From positions 1 to 64,000 of the forward strand of contig DUZS01000015.1 of NCBI GenBank assembly GCA_013349405.1: 64,000 nt of DNA. The letters are read 5' to 3'. Shown piece after piece: positions 25,492-34,609 of this stretch (positions are counted from its first letter, which is position 1; each line of letters begins with the position of its first letter). The notes under the pieces are model-generated. The model was given only the letters and a program-made list of their open reading frames with translations. It was not told the origin of the DNA and made no database searches. Both the position numbers and the translations under genes were made by a program. This stretch comes from Desulfuromonadales bacterium. GTDB taxonomy: Bacteria > Desulfobacterota > Desulfuromonadia > Geobacterales > Pseudopelobacteraceae.

Positions 25492-26775
25492 ATGGACGCT
25501 GATAATAAACCCGCAACTATTCTGATCGTTGATGACTTTGCATCCAATGTGGTGCTCCTGAAAGCATTGCTCAAAAATGAGTACGCCATCAGTACCGCCT
25601 CCAGCGGGAAAGAAGCGCTTGAAATCGCCCGGACAACGCTGCCTGACCTGATACTGCTTGATGTCATGATGCCGGAGATGGATGGCTATGAAGTCTGCCA
25701 GGCGCTCAAGGCCGATGCCGTGACAGAAAAAATACCGGTTCTCTTTGTGACGGCACTGCTTGAGCCGGGTGATGAGACCAAAGGCTTTCAGGCGGGGGCC
25801 GTTGATTTTATCACCAAGCCGGTTATCGGCGATGTCGTGCGTGCCCGTGTCAGAGCCCATCTTGCGCTCAAAGCTGCCCAGGATCAACTGGCAGAGTGGA
25901 ACAGCAGCCTGAAAACCAGACTGATGCAGAGTATCAAGACCATCCGCGCCAAGACCGATGCGCTTATGTCGGCAGAAGAAAAAACCTCCGACCTGCGGGG
26001 GTACTCCATGACTCTGGATCTGCTGTCCGGGATTTTTGAATTGATGGAAGACCGCTTCGGTATCCGGGCCCGTGCGATCAGCGAGCTGGCCGGTGATGCC
26101 GCCCGTCAGATGAATCTATCGGCCCTGGATGTTGCCAAGGTCAGAATGGCCGGCCTGCTGCATGATGTCGGGACGCTGGGAAACGTAAAGGATCTGATCC
26201 GGGAAGATAAATACGAATCCGAAATGACTGCTAACGAGGTGGAGGCATATCACGCCCATCCGCTGCGAGGGGAGGACCTCTTTGCGTCGATTGAAGAACT
26301 GCAGGACGTCGGTCTGATGGTGCGCAGTCATCATGAGCGTTTCGGTGGTGGCGGTTTCCCTGATGGCCTGCAGGGGGAGGCTATTCCGCTCGGGGCCCGA
26401 TTGTTAGCGATTGCTGATGTCATCGAGCGGGCGGCAAATTCCGTCAGCAATAACTGCTCCGAATTCGCCATGATGGAGGCCCGCCTGAACGCCCCGGCTG
26501 TTCTGGATCCGAACTTGATCCAGCGCTTTAATCTGATTACCCGCACACTCTATTTTGACCCCAAGAAAACGCTGGCAGGCAGGGAAGTTGAAGTGCCGCC
26601 CAGTCAGCTTGTTTCCGGTATGCGGCTTTCACGGAATGTAAGCAATGAAGCCGGGATGCTGCTGCTCCAGAAGGGTGAAAAACTGGACGATTCCGGGCTC
26701 TCATTGATACGAAGTAACTGCCGGATGAAGCAGATTATCGGTGGTGTGTGGGTATATGTCTACAGCGAAGATTAG
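25492..26775 (+). CDS. Response regulator with HD-GYP-type domain
   Basis: The 427 residues contain a CheY-like receiver (about 9-125: ILIVDDFASN, phosphoacceptor Asp in LILLDVMMPEMDG, Thr in FVTALLE, Lys in ITKP). A helical linker leads to an HD-GYP-type phosphodiesterase domain (LLHDVG near 223, HHERF near 280). The GYP signature is altered: GGGGFPDG stands where DGxGYPxG is expected. It may hydrolyse cyclic di-GMP weakly, or have lost activity. The last 80 residues follow the HD-GYP fold pattern with extra C-terminal strands. An autoregulatory divergent promoter with the CheX-like gene is likely. Confidence 0.87.
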   Translation: MDADNKPATILIVDDFASNVVLLKALLKNEYAISTASSGKEALEIARTTLPDLILLDVMMPEMDGYEVCQALKADAVTEKIPVLFVTALLEPGDETKGFQAGAVDFITKPVIGDVVRARVRAHLALKAAQDQLAEWNSSLKTRLMQSIKTIRAKTDALMSAEEKTSDLRGYSMTLDLLSGIFELMEDRFGIRARAISELAGDAARQMNLSALDVAKVRMAGLLHDVGTLGNVKDLIREDKYESEMTANEVEAYHAHPLRGEDLFASIEELQDVGLMVRSHHERFGGGGFPDGLQGEAIPLGARLLAIADVIERAANSVSNNCSEFAMMEARLNAPAVLDPNLIQRFNLITRTLYFDPKKTLAGREVEVPPSQLVSGMRLSRNVSNEAGMLLLQKGEKLDDSGLSLIRSNCRMKQIIGGVWVYVYSED

Positions 26776-26803
26776 TACGGCAGAAGCTGCCGTGAAATAT
26801 TAT

Positions 26804-27211
26804 TCAGCCCTGTTTTGCTTTTAAAAAATCGACAAATTGTTTGTCCATGTTCTTGATATGATGATTGAGCCAGCGAATGAGTTTGCCTTTGATACTGAGG
26901 GAAAGTTCTCTGGTCGGACCGGCTGTCTCCAGAGTTCTCCGGAATTCGGCCAGCTCTGCAAGGAACAAAGCGTGTTGCTCCTGCTGTTGCGCTAATCCGG
27001 GGTAGTTGTTGTAGCTCTGCAGGTTCTCCTCATAGATGAAATGTTTCTTTGTGTAGCTGTCCAGAAAATCGAAAAGGACTATTATTTCTTTTTCCGCTTC
27101 GCTTTCATCACATTTCTGAAAGAAGTTGGCAATACGATCAAAAATGCCGTGATGCTGAAGATCAAGTGCGGGGATGCCCGTTTCCAGCTCTTTATTCCAC
27201 TCGAATTTCAT
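26804..27211 (-). CDS. Bacteriohemerythrin
   Basis: The 135-residue four-helix protein carries the di-iron ligands of hemerythrin: His in LDLQHHGIF, HFIYEEN (HxxxE), QEQH, and NHHIKNMDKQF (H....D). It binds oxygen or acts as an oxygen sensor or carrier, common in anaerobes and microaerobes. A GGAGG ribosome binding site precedes the ATG. It converges with the HD-GYP gene and stands 21 bases upstream of the phosphohexomutase stop. Confidence 0.93.
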   Translation of the reverse strand: MKFEWNKELETGIPALDLQHHGIFDRIANFFQKCDESEAEKEIIVLFDFLDSYTKKHFIYEENLQSYNNYPGLAQQQEQHALFLAELAEFRRTLETAGPTRELSLSIKGKLIRWLNHHIKNMDKQFVDFLKAKQG

Positions 27212-27232
27212 AGGGTACCTCCTCTTTAAATG

Positions 27233-28642
27233 TTACCGCCCGGCGATCATTATCGCCTGACGCAGGAAGCGCTCAACCTGATCCTGGGACCCCGCTTCAC
27301 TGTACAGCCGCAAAACCGGCTCGGTTCCGGAGGGACGGATCAGCAGCCAGTCACCATTCTCAAAGATAAATTTGAAGCCGTCACTGAAATTGGTTGCCGC
27401 CACCCGTTGGCCGTCAATGCTTTGGGGGGGATGCGCTTGTAGTTGTGCTATCAACTGCAGCTTGGCGTCATCTTCGATACGGCGGTCAATACGTTGATAA
27501 TAAAAATGCCCGATATCGTCCATAGTTTCGTTGAGTAACTGCCGCAACCCTTTGCCGCTGACCGCCATCGCTTCCAGCAGCAGTAAGCCGAGCAGGATGC
27601 CGTCCCGCTCCGGAATATGCCCCTTCACGCCAAGCCCGCCTGACTCTTCACCACCCATAAGAATATCGTGCTTCAGCATCAGCTCACAGATATGCTTAAA
27701 GCCGATCGGGGTCTCAAAAAGCTCCAGGCCGAATTTATCCGCCAGCAGATCAACCATACGGGTTGTTGATACCGTTTTGACAACTGCTCCGGTCATCTTT
27801 TTATATTCAATCAGGTGGCGCAGAATAACGGTGAAGATGCAGTGAGAGGAGAAAAAAACGCCATTCTCGTCAACTGCGCCGATCCGGTCGGCATCGCCAT
27901 CGAGCGCCAGTCCCACCTGATACGTTCCCTTTTTCAGCAGGGCGGATAATTCCTGGAGGTGTTGACCGATCGGTTCGGGCGGTTGCCCGCCAAACGAGGG
28001 GTTTTCATTACTATGAATTTCGGCAACTCCGGGAAGAAGGCGTGGTATAAAGCCGCAGCCGGCGCCATACATCGGGTCGACAACCGCTCTGATCCCGGCC
28101 TTCGCTATCAGATCAAGATCGACATAGCGACTGATCTGATGGAAATAACCTTCGCTGGGGTCAAAAAGGACAATACTGCCTTTTTTCACCGCGTCCTCAT
28201 AGGGGACTGAAATTACCCGACGACCGTTTTCACTGTTGTAGGCAACGATTTCTTCAAGTATTTTGGTTGTTGAGGGGAGCGCTGAACCGCCAAACGCCTC
28301 CTTGATCTTGAAACCGTTATACTCGGGCGGATTATGGCTGGCAGTAATCATCACACCGGCACCAGCGCCGGTCTCATGCACGGCCCACGACACTGCCGGG
28401 GTCGGAGCAAACTCTTCCGTCAAGCGGACGCTGATATCATTGCCAACTGCAATTTCAGCGACACGCCGGGCAAAGTCACGCGACAGAAAGCGCCGGTCAT
28501 AGCCGATTATCAGCCCTTTATTCCCCAGACCCTCGCGATTCAGGTAATCCATGGTGGCCTGCGCCACCTGAGAGAGATTTTCAAAGGTAAAATCACGGGC
28601 GATAACACCGCGCCAGCCATCTGTACCAAACTTTATCTGCAT
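27233..28642 (-). CDS. Phosphoglucomutase/phosphomannomutase family enzyme
   Basis: The alpha-D-phosphohexomutase of 469 residues interconverts hexose 1- and 6-phosphates. All four motifs are present: the active-site Ser loop ITASHNPPEYNG, the Mg loop DGDADR, the sugar loop GGEESGG, and the phosphate loop RPSGTEPVLRLY. ATG 28642 follows GAGGAGGG, while the longer open frame upstream lies inside FlhX sequence. It is the last gene of a run that begins with the FliK-like gene. Substrate preference cannot be told from sequence. Confidence 0.93.
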   Translation of the reverse strand: MQIKFGTDGWRGVIARDFTFENLSQVAQATMDYLNREGLGNKGLIIGYDRRFLSRDFARRVAEIAVGNDISVRLTEEFAPTPAVSWAVHETGAGAGVMITASHNPPEYNGFKIKEAFGGSALPSTTKILEEIVAYNSENGRRVISVPYEDAVKKGSIVLFDPSEGYFHQISRYVDLDLIAKAGIRAVVDPMYGAGCGFIPRLLPGVAEIHSNENPSFGGQPPEPIGQHLQELSALLKKGTYQVGLALDGDADRIGAVDENGVFFSSHCIFTVILRHLIEYKKMTGAVVKTVSTTRMVDLLADKFGLELFETPIGFKHICELMLKHDILMGGEESGGLGVKGHIPERDGILLGLLLLEAMAVSGKGLRQLLNETMDDIGHFYYQRIDRRIEDDAKLQLIAQLQAHPPQSIDGQRVAATNFSDGFKFIFENGDWLLIRPSGTEPVLRLYSEAGSQDQVERFLRQAIMIAGR

Positions 28643-28652
28643 GCATCCCTCC

Positions 28653-28934
28653 TCATTCCATAGGATTTTGTTTATTCTCCAGGTGGTGCAGCCACACAAG
28701 CACTTCTGCAACCGCTCGATACAACTCCGGCGGAATGAACTGATCATTATCAACCTGGAGCAGCAGCCTGACCAGATCCGGTGACTCGTGGACATACACC
28801 CCGGCCTCACGGGCACAGGCGATTATCGCCTCGGCGATCACACCTTTGCCACGGGCAACGACAACCGGGGCATAGTACCCCTGTTTGTATGACAGCGCCG
28901 CAGCCCGGCGCTCATGATCACTACGCTGCGGCAT
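28653..28934 (-). CDS. FlhX: stand-alone FlhB C-terminal cytoplasmic domain
   Basis: This 93-residue protein aligns with the soluble part of FlhB after the NPTH cleavage site: AAALSYKQGYYAPVVVARGKGVIAEAIIACAREAGVYVHESPDLVRLLL, ending in the ELYRAVAEVLVWLHHL helix. The NPTH motif is absent. Such FlhX proteins can replace the cleaved FlhB domain in export switching. It overlaps the FliK-like gene by 14 bases, and that coupling supports a shared role. Confidence 0.9.
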   Translation of the reverse strand: MPQRSDHERRAAALSYKQGYYAPVVVARGKGVIAEAIIACAREAGVYVHESPDLVRLLLQVDNDQFIPPELYRAVAEVLVWLHHLENKQNPME

Positions 28935-31083
28935 GGCTGATTTTCAGCGCAGCCGGGGTAAGCCCCGCACCTTCCAGCTGCTCAATCAGACGCGCCCGGC
29001 CGGTTTCCATAATTGCGACTGAAGCGTCATTTTCAGCGGTGATTGCAACGGCTACAGCACTGCCATCGAGTGTCAGCAGCGCAGTGACCGGCCCGAGGTT
29101 CGGCAGGGTGATCGTTACACTGGTCAGCCAACTCCGCTCACGGCCTCCCGACTTGTTGCGCCCCGCTCCCTTCTCCGCAACAGTCCACTCAAGGCGCTGC
29201 CCGGGAAAGAGATCCCCTCGAAACAGCAGCTGGCCATTCTGCAGAGCCGTCAACTGCTCATTTACCATCGGCAGCGAGCGAAGATCGGCGATGCCGTCAT
29301 GCCCCATGGTGTCACCGGCCTTTTTAATAGCCGCCATCATTTCCGTTGAGCCGGGCCGGGAAGCGGATCGAACCAGAGCCTCAGCAGCTGTGCCCGGTTC
29401 TGTTCCCGGCTGTGCCAGGCGGGGTGACAAGCGCCCCTGCGGCTCCTTGAGGATGTCTTCAAGCGAGTAGCTGCCGCCGAACCAGCGGGCAAGATGGGCT
29501 TCATAAAACAGCCCGCTTTCGCGCAGCCCCTGCTGAAGCATCCGGCCAAGCAGCTGCGCATCGGTCGTCGGCCCGGACAACAGGGTACGCAACATGCCCA
29601 TGGTCGCCTGAGTAGACACCTGCCCGGCAGCTTCCCCGAGAAAACCGCTGAGCCAGCGGCTGACGTCACTGACTTTTGACTCCCCCGTCCGGCCGAAACG
29701 GGCCATCAGGAAGGTCTGCTGCGGTTCGTCGCTTATGAAGAACAGGTTGATCAGGTCGCCACTGCGTACCCCTTTCGGCATGAGGAACTCCATGACCTGT
29801 TTTCCCACCAGCACGCTAAAACGCCCCCCGCCCAGGGCGGCTAAAACTTCGCCTTTCAACTGTTGACCCGGCATAAACGAGCTTGCTGGCCCCTGCTGGT
29901 TTAATGACTCCAGCAGTGCCAGTCGATTGCCGTTGATCACCGCCTGAAGAAGCTTCGCCATATCATCGCTTAAGACAACTCCGTTTCCTGTAAACGCGGA
30001 AGGTGGCGCAGCAGCAGCTGAAGCTGAAGCAGCTGCGGAGATATCGGACGCTGTCCGCCCCGTGGTCTGATACGTCTGCGCTTCATCAGAAATAATGCTG
30101 AGCACAGGCGAATTCGGGGGGAGGCTCTTCAACACGGCATTCAATCGTTCCAGCACATATCCCTGCTGGCTGGATACCCCCCCCTCGCTATGTTCCAGGA
30201 CACTCAGCCAGCGCCCGGCCTCGCTCAACTGAGGCGGGAAACTGTCGGGAACGGACCGTCCCAGAGCAAAGGCCGGCTTCGGCTCGGCTGACAGATACGT
30301 CAGGCGCAGAATGTCTCCCGGAGCAACTTTTTGCGGCAGCACCAGCTCCAGAGTCGTACCGGCAATCTGAACCATTGACCGCCCGCCTGACAACGTCCCG
30401 ACAACGGTGGCATTAACCTCATCACCCGGAAGAAGCGGCAACGGGGTCATCGGATGGGTGGCCGCTTCTACCACGGTGAATCGGGAGTTCTGGGCGATGT
30501 TTTTAAGTATCTGGGCCGCATTTGTTTCAAACGTTGCCAGACGCGCCTGATCCGGAGACAGGCCGCCGCTCCCTGCTGCGCCTATCCCTTTCGCCGCCGC
30601 CCCCCCCGAACCATACGTCAGGGCTTCATCGAGCAGATTGGCCAGCACCGCGGTTTCTCCCGACGAACGCCGCAGCAGGTCGCCGACGCTTTCCAATGAG
30701 GCACGGAGTTGCGGGTCAATTATCTGCTGGCTGGAAACCAGTATACTGAGCAGACGTGAGGCATCAGAAAGCGCCACCGGCGGGGCAACGCCTGCTTGAC
30801 GCGCGATGGCGAACGTCGAGCGCGGCTCGGAGGCGACATAGGTCATCTCCAGAGTCTGGCCGGTGCGCACCGCCATCGGCAGCTCCAGATTGAAACGCTC
30901 CGTTCCGACGCCAACCTGAACCCGGTTGTTGGGCTCCTGAGACAACACCACAGCACTGACCCGCTGGCCGGGCGTCAAAAAACTGACTTCACCTGAACGC
31001 TGCTCTGCGCTGACAAATGAAATATTTGACGCACGCGACAGCAGACTAAAAACCTGCTGCTGGATGTCCGGTGCTACGGCCAT
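28921..31083 (-). CDS. FliK-like protein with three internal repeats
   Basis: The 720 residues have a FliK-type C-terminal domain (about 615-715: VNEQLTALQNGQLLFRGDLFPGQRLEWTV..., VTALLTLDGSAVAVAITAEN). Three copies of a beta-rich module precede it at about 33-95, 213-275 and 402-465. Each runs PGQ/D..., a VxVG strand, LELPxxVxxGxxLxLxYxSxEPxxxFxxxR, and then a helix S..(S/G)RWLS. The protein probably measures or gates a secreted structure, with the partner FlhX next to it. It lies far from the main flagellar operon and is therefore a second FliK-FlhB-type unit. The start at ATG 31083 is assumed. Confidence 0.85.
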   Translation of the reverse strand: MAVAPDIQQQVFSLLSRASNISFVSAEQRSGEVSFLTPGQRVSAVVLSQEPNNRVQVGVGTERFNLELPMAVRTGQTLEMTYVASEPRSTFAIARQAGVAPPVALSDASRLLSILVSSQQIIDPQLRASLESVGDLLRRSSGETAVLANLLDEALTYGSGGAAAKGIGAAGSGGLSPDQARLATFETNAAQILKNIAQNSRFTVVEAATHPMTPLPLLPGDEVNATVVGTLSGGRSMVQIAGTTLELVLPQKVAPGDILRLTYLSAEPKPAFALGRSVPDSFPPQLSEAGRWLSVLEHSEGGVSSQQGYVLERLNAVLKSLPPNSPVLSIISDEAQTYQTTGRTASDISAAASASAAAAPPSAFTGNGVVLSDDMAKLLQAVINGNRLALLESLNQQGPASSFMPGQQLKGEVLAALGGGRFSVLVGKQVMEFLMPKGVRSGDLINLFFISDEPQQTFLMARFGRTGESKVSDVSRWLSGFLGEAAGQVSTQATMGMLRTLLSGPTTDAQLLGRMLQQGLRESGLFYEAHLARWFGGSYSLEDILKEPQGRLSPRLAQPGTEPGTAAEALVRSASRPGSTEMMAAIKKAGDTMGHDGIADLRSLPMVNEQLTALQNGQLLFRGDLFPGQRLEWTVAEKGAGRNKSGGRERSWLTSVTITLPNLGPVTALLTLDGSAVAVAITAENDASVAIMETGRARLIEQLEGAGLTPAALKISHAAA

Positions 31084-31117
31084 ACTAACCCCTGGTCATC
31101 TACAAAATCGTACGTTC

Positions 31118-31414
31118 TCATCCCGCCCGCTCATAAAAAACCACCCCGACCCGCTCAATATGTTCCTTGAGCTCTTTATGACGCAGGGTCTCGTAATGCG
31201 TCACGTCAAACAGGTACGGCGTCGGCAGTTCATCGAGAGCTTCATGCAATTGAGCCGAACAGTCCACAGGACTGCTGAAGGCGAGATCGATGTCAGAGCC
31301 TCGCTGATAATCGCCCTTAGCCCGAGAACCATACATTTTAACCCAGTTGATATCAGGGAATTGCCGAATGCACTCCGCAACCAGCGCCAGAGTCTGTTCA
31401 CACAAGCCGAACAT
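31118..31414 (-). CDS. MntA-type nucleotidyltransferase (antitoxin)
   Basis: This 98-residue minimal nucleotidyltransferase shows the signature GSRAKGDYQRGSDIDLAF (GSxAxG and DxD). Members of this family inactivate the HepT ribonuclease by adding AMP. ATG 31414 overlaps the HepT stop (TGATG); the open frame upstream of it is shared with hepT. The pair is embedded between gspF and the FliK-like gene. Confidence 0.9.
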   Translation of the reverse strand: MFGLCEQTLALVAECIRQFPDINWVKMYGSRAKGDYQRGSDIDLAFSSPVDCSAQLHEALDELPTPYLFDVTHYETLRHKELKEHIERVGVVFYERAG

Positions 31415-31821
31415 CAGGCCAACTTTTCCATAAGAAAACTGTGAAACTGTTCCAAAGTTGGAAAATACGCCTGACAAATCTGTCGCACCGTTTCACGGGC
31501 ACGCTCTTCATCGTATGTGTGGGCTATCTGATTACGATTTTCAAGCATATCGATCCACACCTGCCCATCAATAATGATGTCGTTGGCAAACGCCTGTTTG
31601 ATGACCTCTCGTGGCAACTTGACATCAATACCGTTGTACACAAGATAATCCTTCATGGTTTTCCAGGAAAGTTCAAAGGTCATTTCAAATGCCTTGATCA
31701 ACGCCATCTGGATCAGGTCATCATCTGGATCATCGCCATTGGCTGCGACCGCCTGATGCAGTCGGGCGTAGGCACGTTGCAGATTGCTGAAGCGCTGTTT
31801 CCAGCGGATGTCTTCTGTCAT
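31414..31821 (-). CDS. HepT-like toxin (HI0074 family)
   Basis: The 135-residue helical protein with the family motif RNQIAHTY (Rx4-6H) near its end, and FELSWKTMKDYL, matches the HEPN ribonuclease HepT. The RxxxxHxY catalytic motif is intact. It starts 18 bases after gspF. Together with the MntA-type gene it is a complete toxin-antitoxin pair. Confidence 0.9.
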   Translation of the reverse strand: MTEDIRWKQRFSNLQRAYARLHQAVAANGDDPDDDLIQMALIKAFEMTFELSWKTMKDYLVYNGIDVKLPREVIKQAFANDIIIDGQVWIDMLENRNQIAHTYDEERARETVRQICQAYFPTLEQFHSFLMEKLA

Positions 31822-31839
31822 GAGCTCATTCTACCCCTT

Positions 31840-33051
31840 TTACTTAATCAACTGATTCAACTCAAAAATCGGCAGCAGCACCGCCAGCACCACGATACCG
31901 ACCGCCAGGCCCATTGCCAGAACAAGCAGCGGTTCCATCAATCCCATCAGCCGGGTCAGGCGGGTACTGAACTCCCGCTCATAGGCAACTCCGGCCTTTA
32001 CCAGCATCTCATCCAGATTGCCCCCTTTCTCACCGACTCCCGCGAGATGTACAAGAAGAGGCGGAAAAAGCGGGCTTTTCTTCAGACTGCCGGAGAGACT
32101 CCCCCCTTGCGCAACCTCTTCCATCACGCCACGGAGATATGCACGATAAACCCGGTTGACCACAACCTCTCCGGTAATCTCAAGAGCCTTCATGATCGGG
32201 ACTCCGCTGGAAAGGAGCAGCCCCAGAACCCGGGCAAAGCGGGAGAGAATGAGGCGCTGCAGCATTCCTCCGGCCATCGGCAGGCGCAACAGCAAAGTAT
32301 CACGTTTCAGGCGCAGGTCATCGCGCTTCATGGCGTTGCGATAAAGAGGAACCGAGGCAAGTATCAAGGCGGTGGGAATCCACCAGTACCCCTGTAGGAA
32401 ATGACTGACTTTGATCAGGATGATCGTGATGAGCGGCAGGGCGGCTTTGCTGTCTTCAAAAATTGTCACGATGCGGGGGATAACGACCGTCAGCAGGAAG
32501 AGCATTACTCCCCCCCCCACTAAGATCATCAGGAGAGGATATGCCAGGGCGGAGGTAACTTTGCTGCGTACCTGCTCCTGCTCTTCGAGGAAATCGGCCA
32601 GGCGCTCCAGTACCGCATCAAGAGCACCGCCCGCTTCACCGGCGGCCACCATGCTGACATAGCTTTCACCGAAAATATCCGGTTCGGCTGCCAGAGCCCG
32701 TGACAGCGAAGCCCCTTCGGCAATACGTTCCTTTACCCGTACAAGCGCCTGACGAAGCGGTCCGTTTTCCTCCTGCTCGCAGAGCGACCCCATCGCTTCG
32801 AACAGTGGAATGGAGGAAGCTACGAGAGTGGCAAGGCGACGGGTAAAGAGGGAAAGGTCTTCAGCGGAAACACCCCGTCGAAAGGAGAATGACCCGGCAC
32901 GGCCCTGAGCGCCTCCTTCTTCAGCTACCTCACGCGGCAGCAGCCCTTTGCCTTTCAGCTGCTGCAGCGCCTGTCGTTCAGAGTCCGCCTCAAGCGTGCC
33001 GGAGACGGACGAACCGGTGGCACTATAGGCTTTATAGCGGAACGTCGGCAT
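31840..33051 (-). CDS. gspF: Type II secretion inner membrane protein GspF
   Basis: The platform protein of the type II secretion system has 403 residues. It contains two T2SSF domains (about 60-190 and 265-390) each ending in membrane helices, with the pattern LATLVASSIPLFEAMGSL and LGLLLSSGVPIMKALEIT. The start overlaps the gspE end by 20 bases. No pseudopilin genes (gspG and others) follow; instead a HepT/MntA pair does. Confidence 0.95.
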   Translation of the reverse strand: MPTFRYKAYSATGSSVSGTLEADSERQALQQLKGKGLLPREVAEEGGAQGRAGSFSFRRGVSAEDLSLFTRRLATLVASSIPLFEAMGSLCEQEENGPLRQALVRVKERIAEGASLSRALAAEPDIFGESYVSMVAAGEAGGALDAVLERLADFLEEQEQVRSKVTSALAYPLLMILVGGGVMLFLLTVVIPRIVTIFEDSKAALPLITIILIKVSHFLQGYWWIPTALILASVPLYRNAMKRDDLRLKRDTLLLRLPMAGGMLQRLILSRFARVLGLLLSSGVPIMKALEITGEVVVNRVYRAYLRGVMEEVAQGGSLSGSLKKSPLFPPLLVHLAGVGEKGGNLDEMLVKAGVAYEREFSTRLTRLMGLMEPLLVLAMGLAVGIVVLAVLLPIFELNQLIK

Positions 33052-34609
33052 AATCGTCCTGGGTCACGCGCAGAACCTCTTCGATGGTGGTAATCCCGGC
33101 AGCGGCGCGGGCAATGCCGTCGTCACGCAGCGTCTTCATGCCGTGGGCAACCGCATACTCCTTGATTTCTCCGGCATGAGAGCGGCGTATGATCATCGAG
33201 CAGAGCTCCTGATCAATCGGCATTATTTCGTAGATGGCGGTCCGGCCGAGAGTACCGAGGCCGAAGCAGGCATCACACCCCCGACCGCGATACAGCTTAT
33301 TGGGAAGAGTGACGCCGGCGTACTGCTCCACCGGGCGATACTCTTCGCGACAGTGCGGACAGATCACCCGCACCAGACGCTGGGCGACAACGGCCGAGAG
33401 TGAGGAGGCGATCATGAACGGCTCGATGCCCATGTCAACGAGGCGGGTTACGGCGGTGGCGGCATCATTGGTATGCAGCGTCGACAGTACCAGATGGCCG
33501 GTCAAGCTGGCCTGGATGGCAATTTCGGCGGTTTCGGCGTCACGGATTTCGCCGACCATGATGATGTCAGGATCTTGACGCAGGATGGAACGGAGGCCAC
33601 CGGCAAAGGTAAGGTCGATTTTTGGGTTGACCTGAATCTGGCCGATGCCTCTGATCTGGTATTCAATCGGATCTTCAATGGTGATGATGTTTTTTTCGCT
33701 GGAATTTACTTTATTCAGCGCTGCGTAGAGAGTCGTCGATTTACCGCTGCCGGTCGGACCGGTCACCAGGATGATACCGCTCGTCCGGTTCAGCATCCGC
33801 TCCAGCGTACGCACCCCCTGTTCCCCAAGGCCGATGTCGGCCAGGGAAAGGATACCTTTTTTCTTGTCAAGCAGGCGCAACACCGCCCGCTCCCCGTAGT
33901 ACGTCGGGATGATGGAGACGCGGATATCGACGTCGCGGCCCGCAACCCGCACCCGGATGCGGCCATCCTGCGGCAGGCGCTTCTCGGCTATGTTAAGACC
34001 TGCCATTATTTTGACACGCGAGACAAGAGCATCCTGGATAATTTTGGGGGGGGAAAGTTTTTCGTAGAGGATACCGTCGATGCGAAAACGCACGAGAAGA
34101 TCACGTTCGTACGGTTCGATATGGACGTCACTAACCCGCTCTTTGACCGCTTCGGAGAGGATTGAGTTGAGCAGCCGGATAACCGGAGCTTCGTCAGAGA
34201 GATCGAGCAGGTCAGTCGGGTTGTTCAGTTCAGTGGCAACCGTCGAAAGGTCTTCTCCCTGCAACTCCTGCAGCACTTCGCGAGCGGTCCCGGAGACACT
34301 GGAGTAGACGTGGTTGATGGTATCCGCCAGCAGAGAGTCCGGGAGCAGCACCGCTTCGACCGGCTTGCCGAACAGCAGCCGCAGTTCGCCGAGCTGCAAT
34401 ATTCCGGCGGCACTGGAGACGGCAACCATGATAACGCCGTCAACCTCGCGTAGCGGTAAAATCGAGTTGGTACGGGCAAACGTCAGTGGAATCCGATTGA
34501 GAAGTTCAGCATCAATCTCTTCATTTCTGATTTCAAGCAGGCAGGTAATTCCCAGCCTGTCAGCGGTAGCCCTCAGTTCATCAGGGCTGCTTGCAGTATC
34601 GGCACTCAT
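33032..34609 (-). CDS. gspE: Type II secretion ATPase GspE
   Basis: The 525-residue secretion ATPase has an N-terminal GspE-N domain (about 1-150), Walker A GPTGSGKSTTLY (about 283), Asp box DPDIIMVGEIRD, Walker B-type, and His box. It also has the C-terminal tetracysteine zinc site (CPHC near 418 and CDAC near 447). Length is standard. It overlaps the gspD end by four bases and the gspF start by 20, so all three are co-translated. Confidence 0.96.
   Translation of the reverse strand: MSADTASSPDELRATADRLGITCLLEIRNEEIDAELLNRIPLTFARTNSILPLREVDGVIMVAVSSAAGILQLGELRLLFGKPVEAVLLPDSLLADTINHVYSSVSGTAREVLQELQGEDLSTVATELNNPTDLLDLSDEAPVIRLLNSILSEAVKERVSDVHIEPYERDLLVRFRIDGILYEKLSPPKIIQDALVSRVKIMAGLNIAEKRLPQDGRIRVRVAGRDVDIRVSIIPTYYGERAVLRLLDKKKGILSLADIGLGEQGVRTLERMLNRTSGIILVTGPTGSGKSTTLYAALNKVNSSEKNIITIEDPIEYQIRGIGQIQVNPKIDLTFAGGLRSILRQDPDIIMVGEIRDAETAEIAIQASLTGHLVLSTLHTNDAATAVTRLVDMGIEPFMIASSLSAVVAQRLVRVICPHCREEYRPVEQYAGVTLPNKLYRGRGCDACFGLGTLGRTAIYEIMPIDQELCSMIIRRSHAGEIKEYAVAHGMKTLRDDGIARAAAGITTIEEVLRVTQDDYADVPL

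Noticed and set aside
31441-32397. 318-codon plus-strand open frame
   Set aside because: Antisense of hepT and gspF, both clear genes; composition is His/Gln-rich with no domain.
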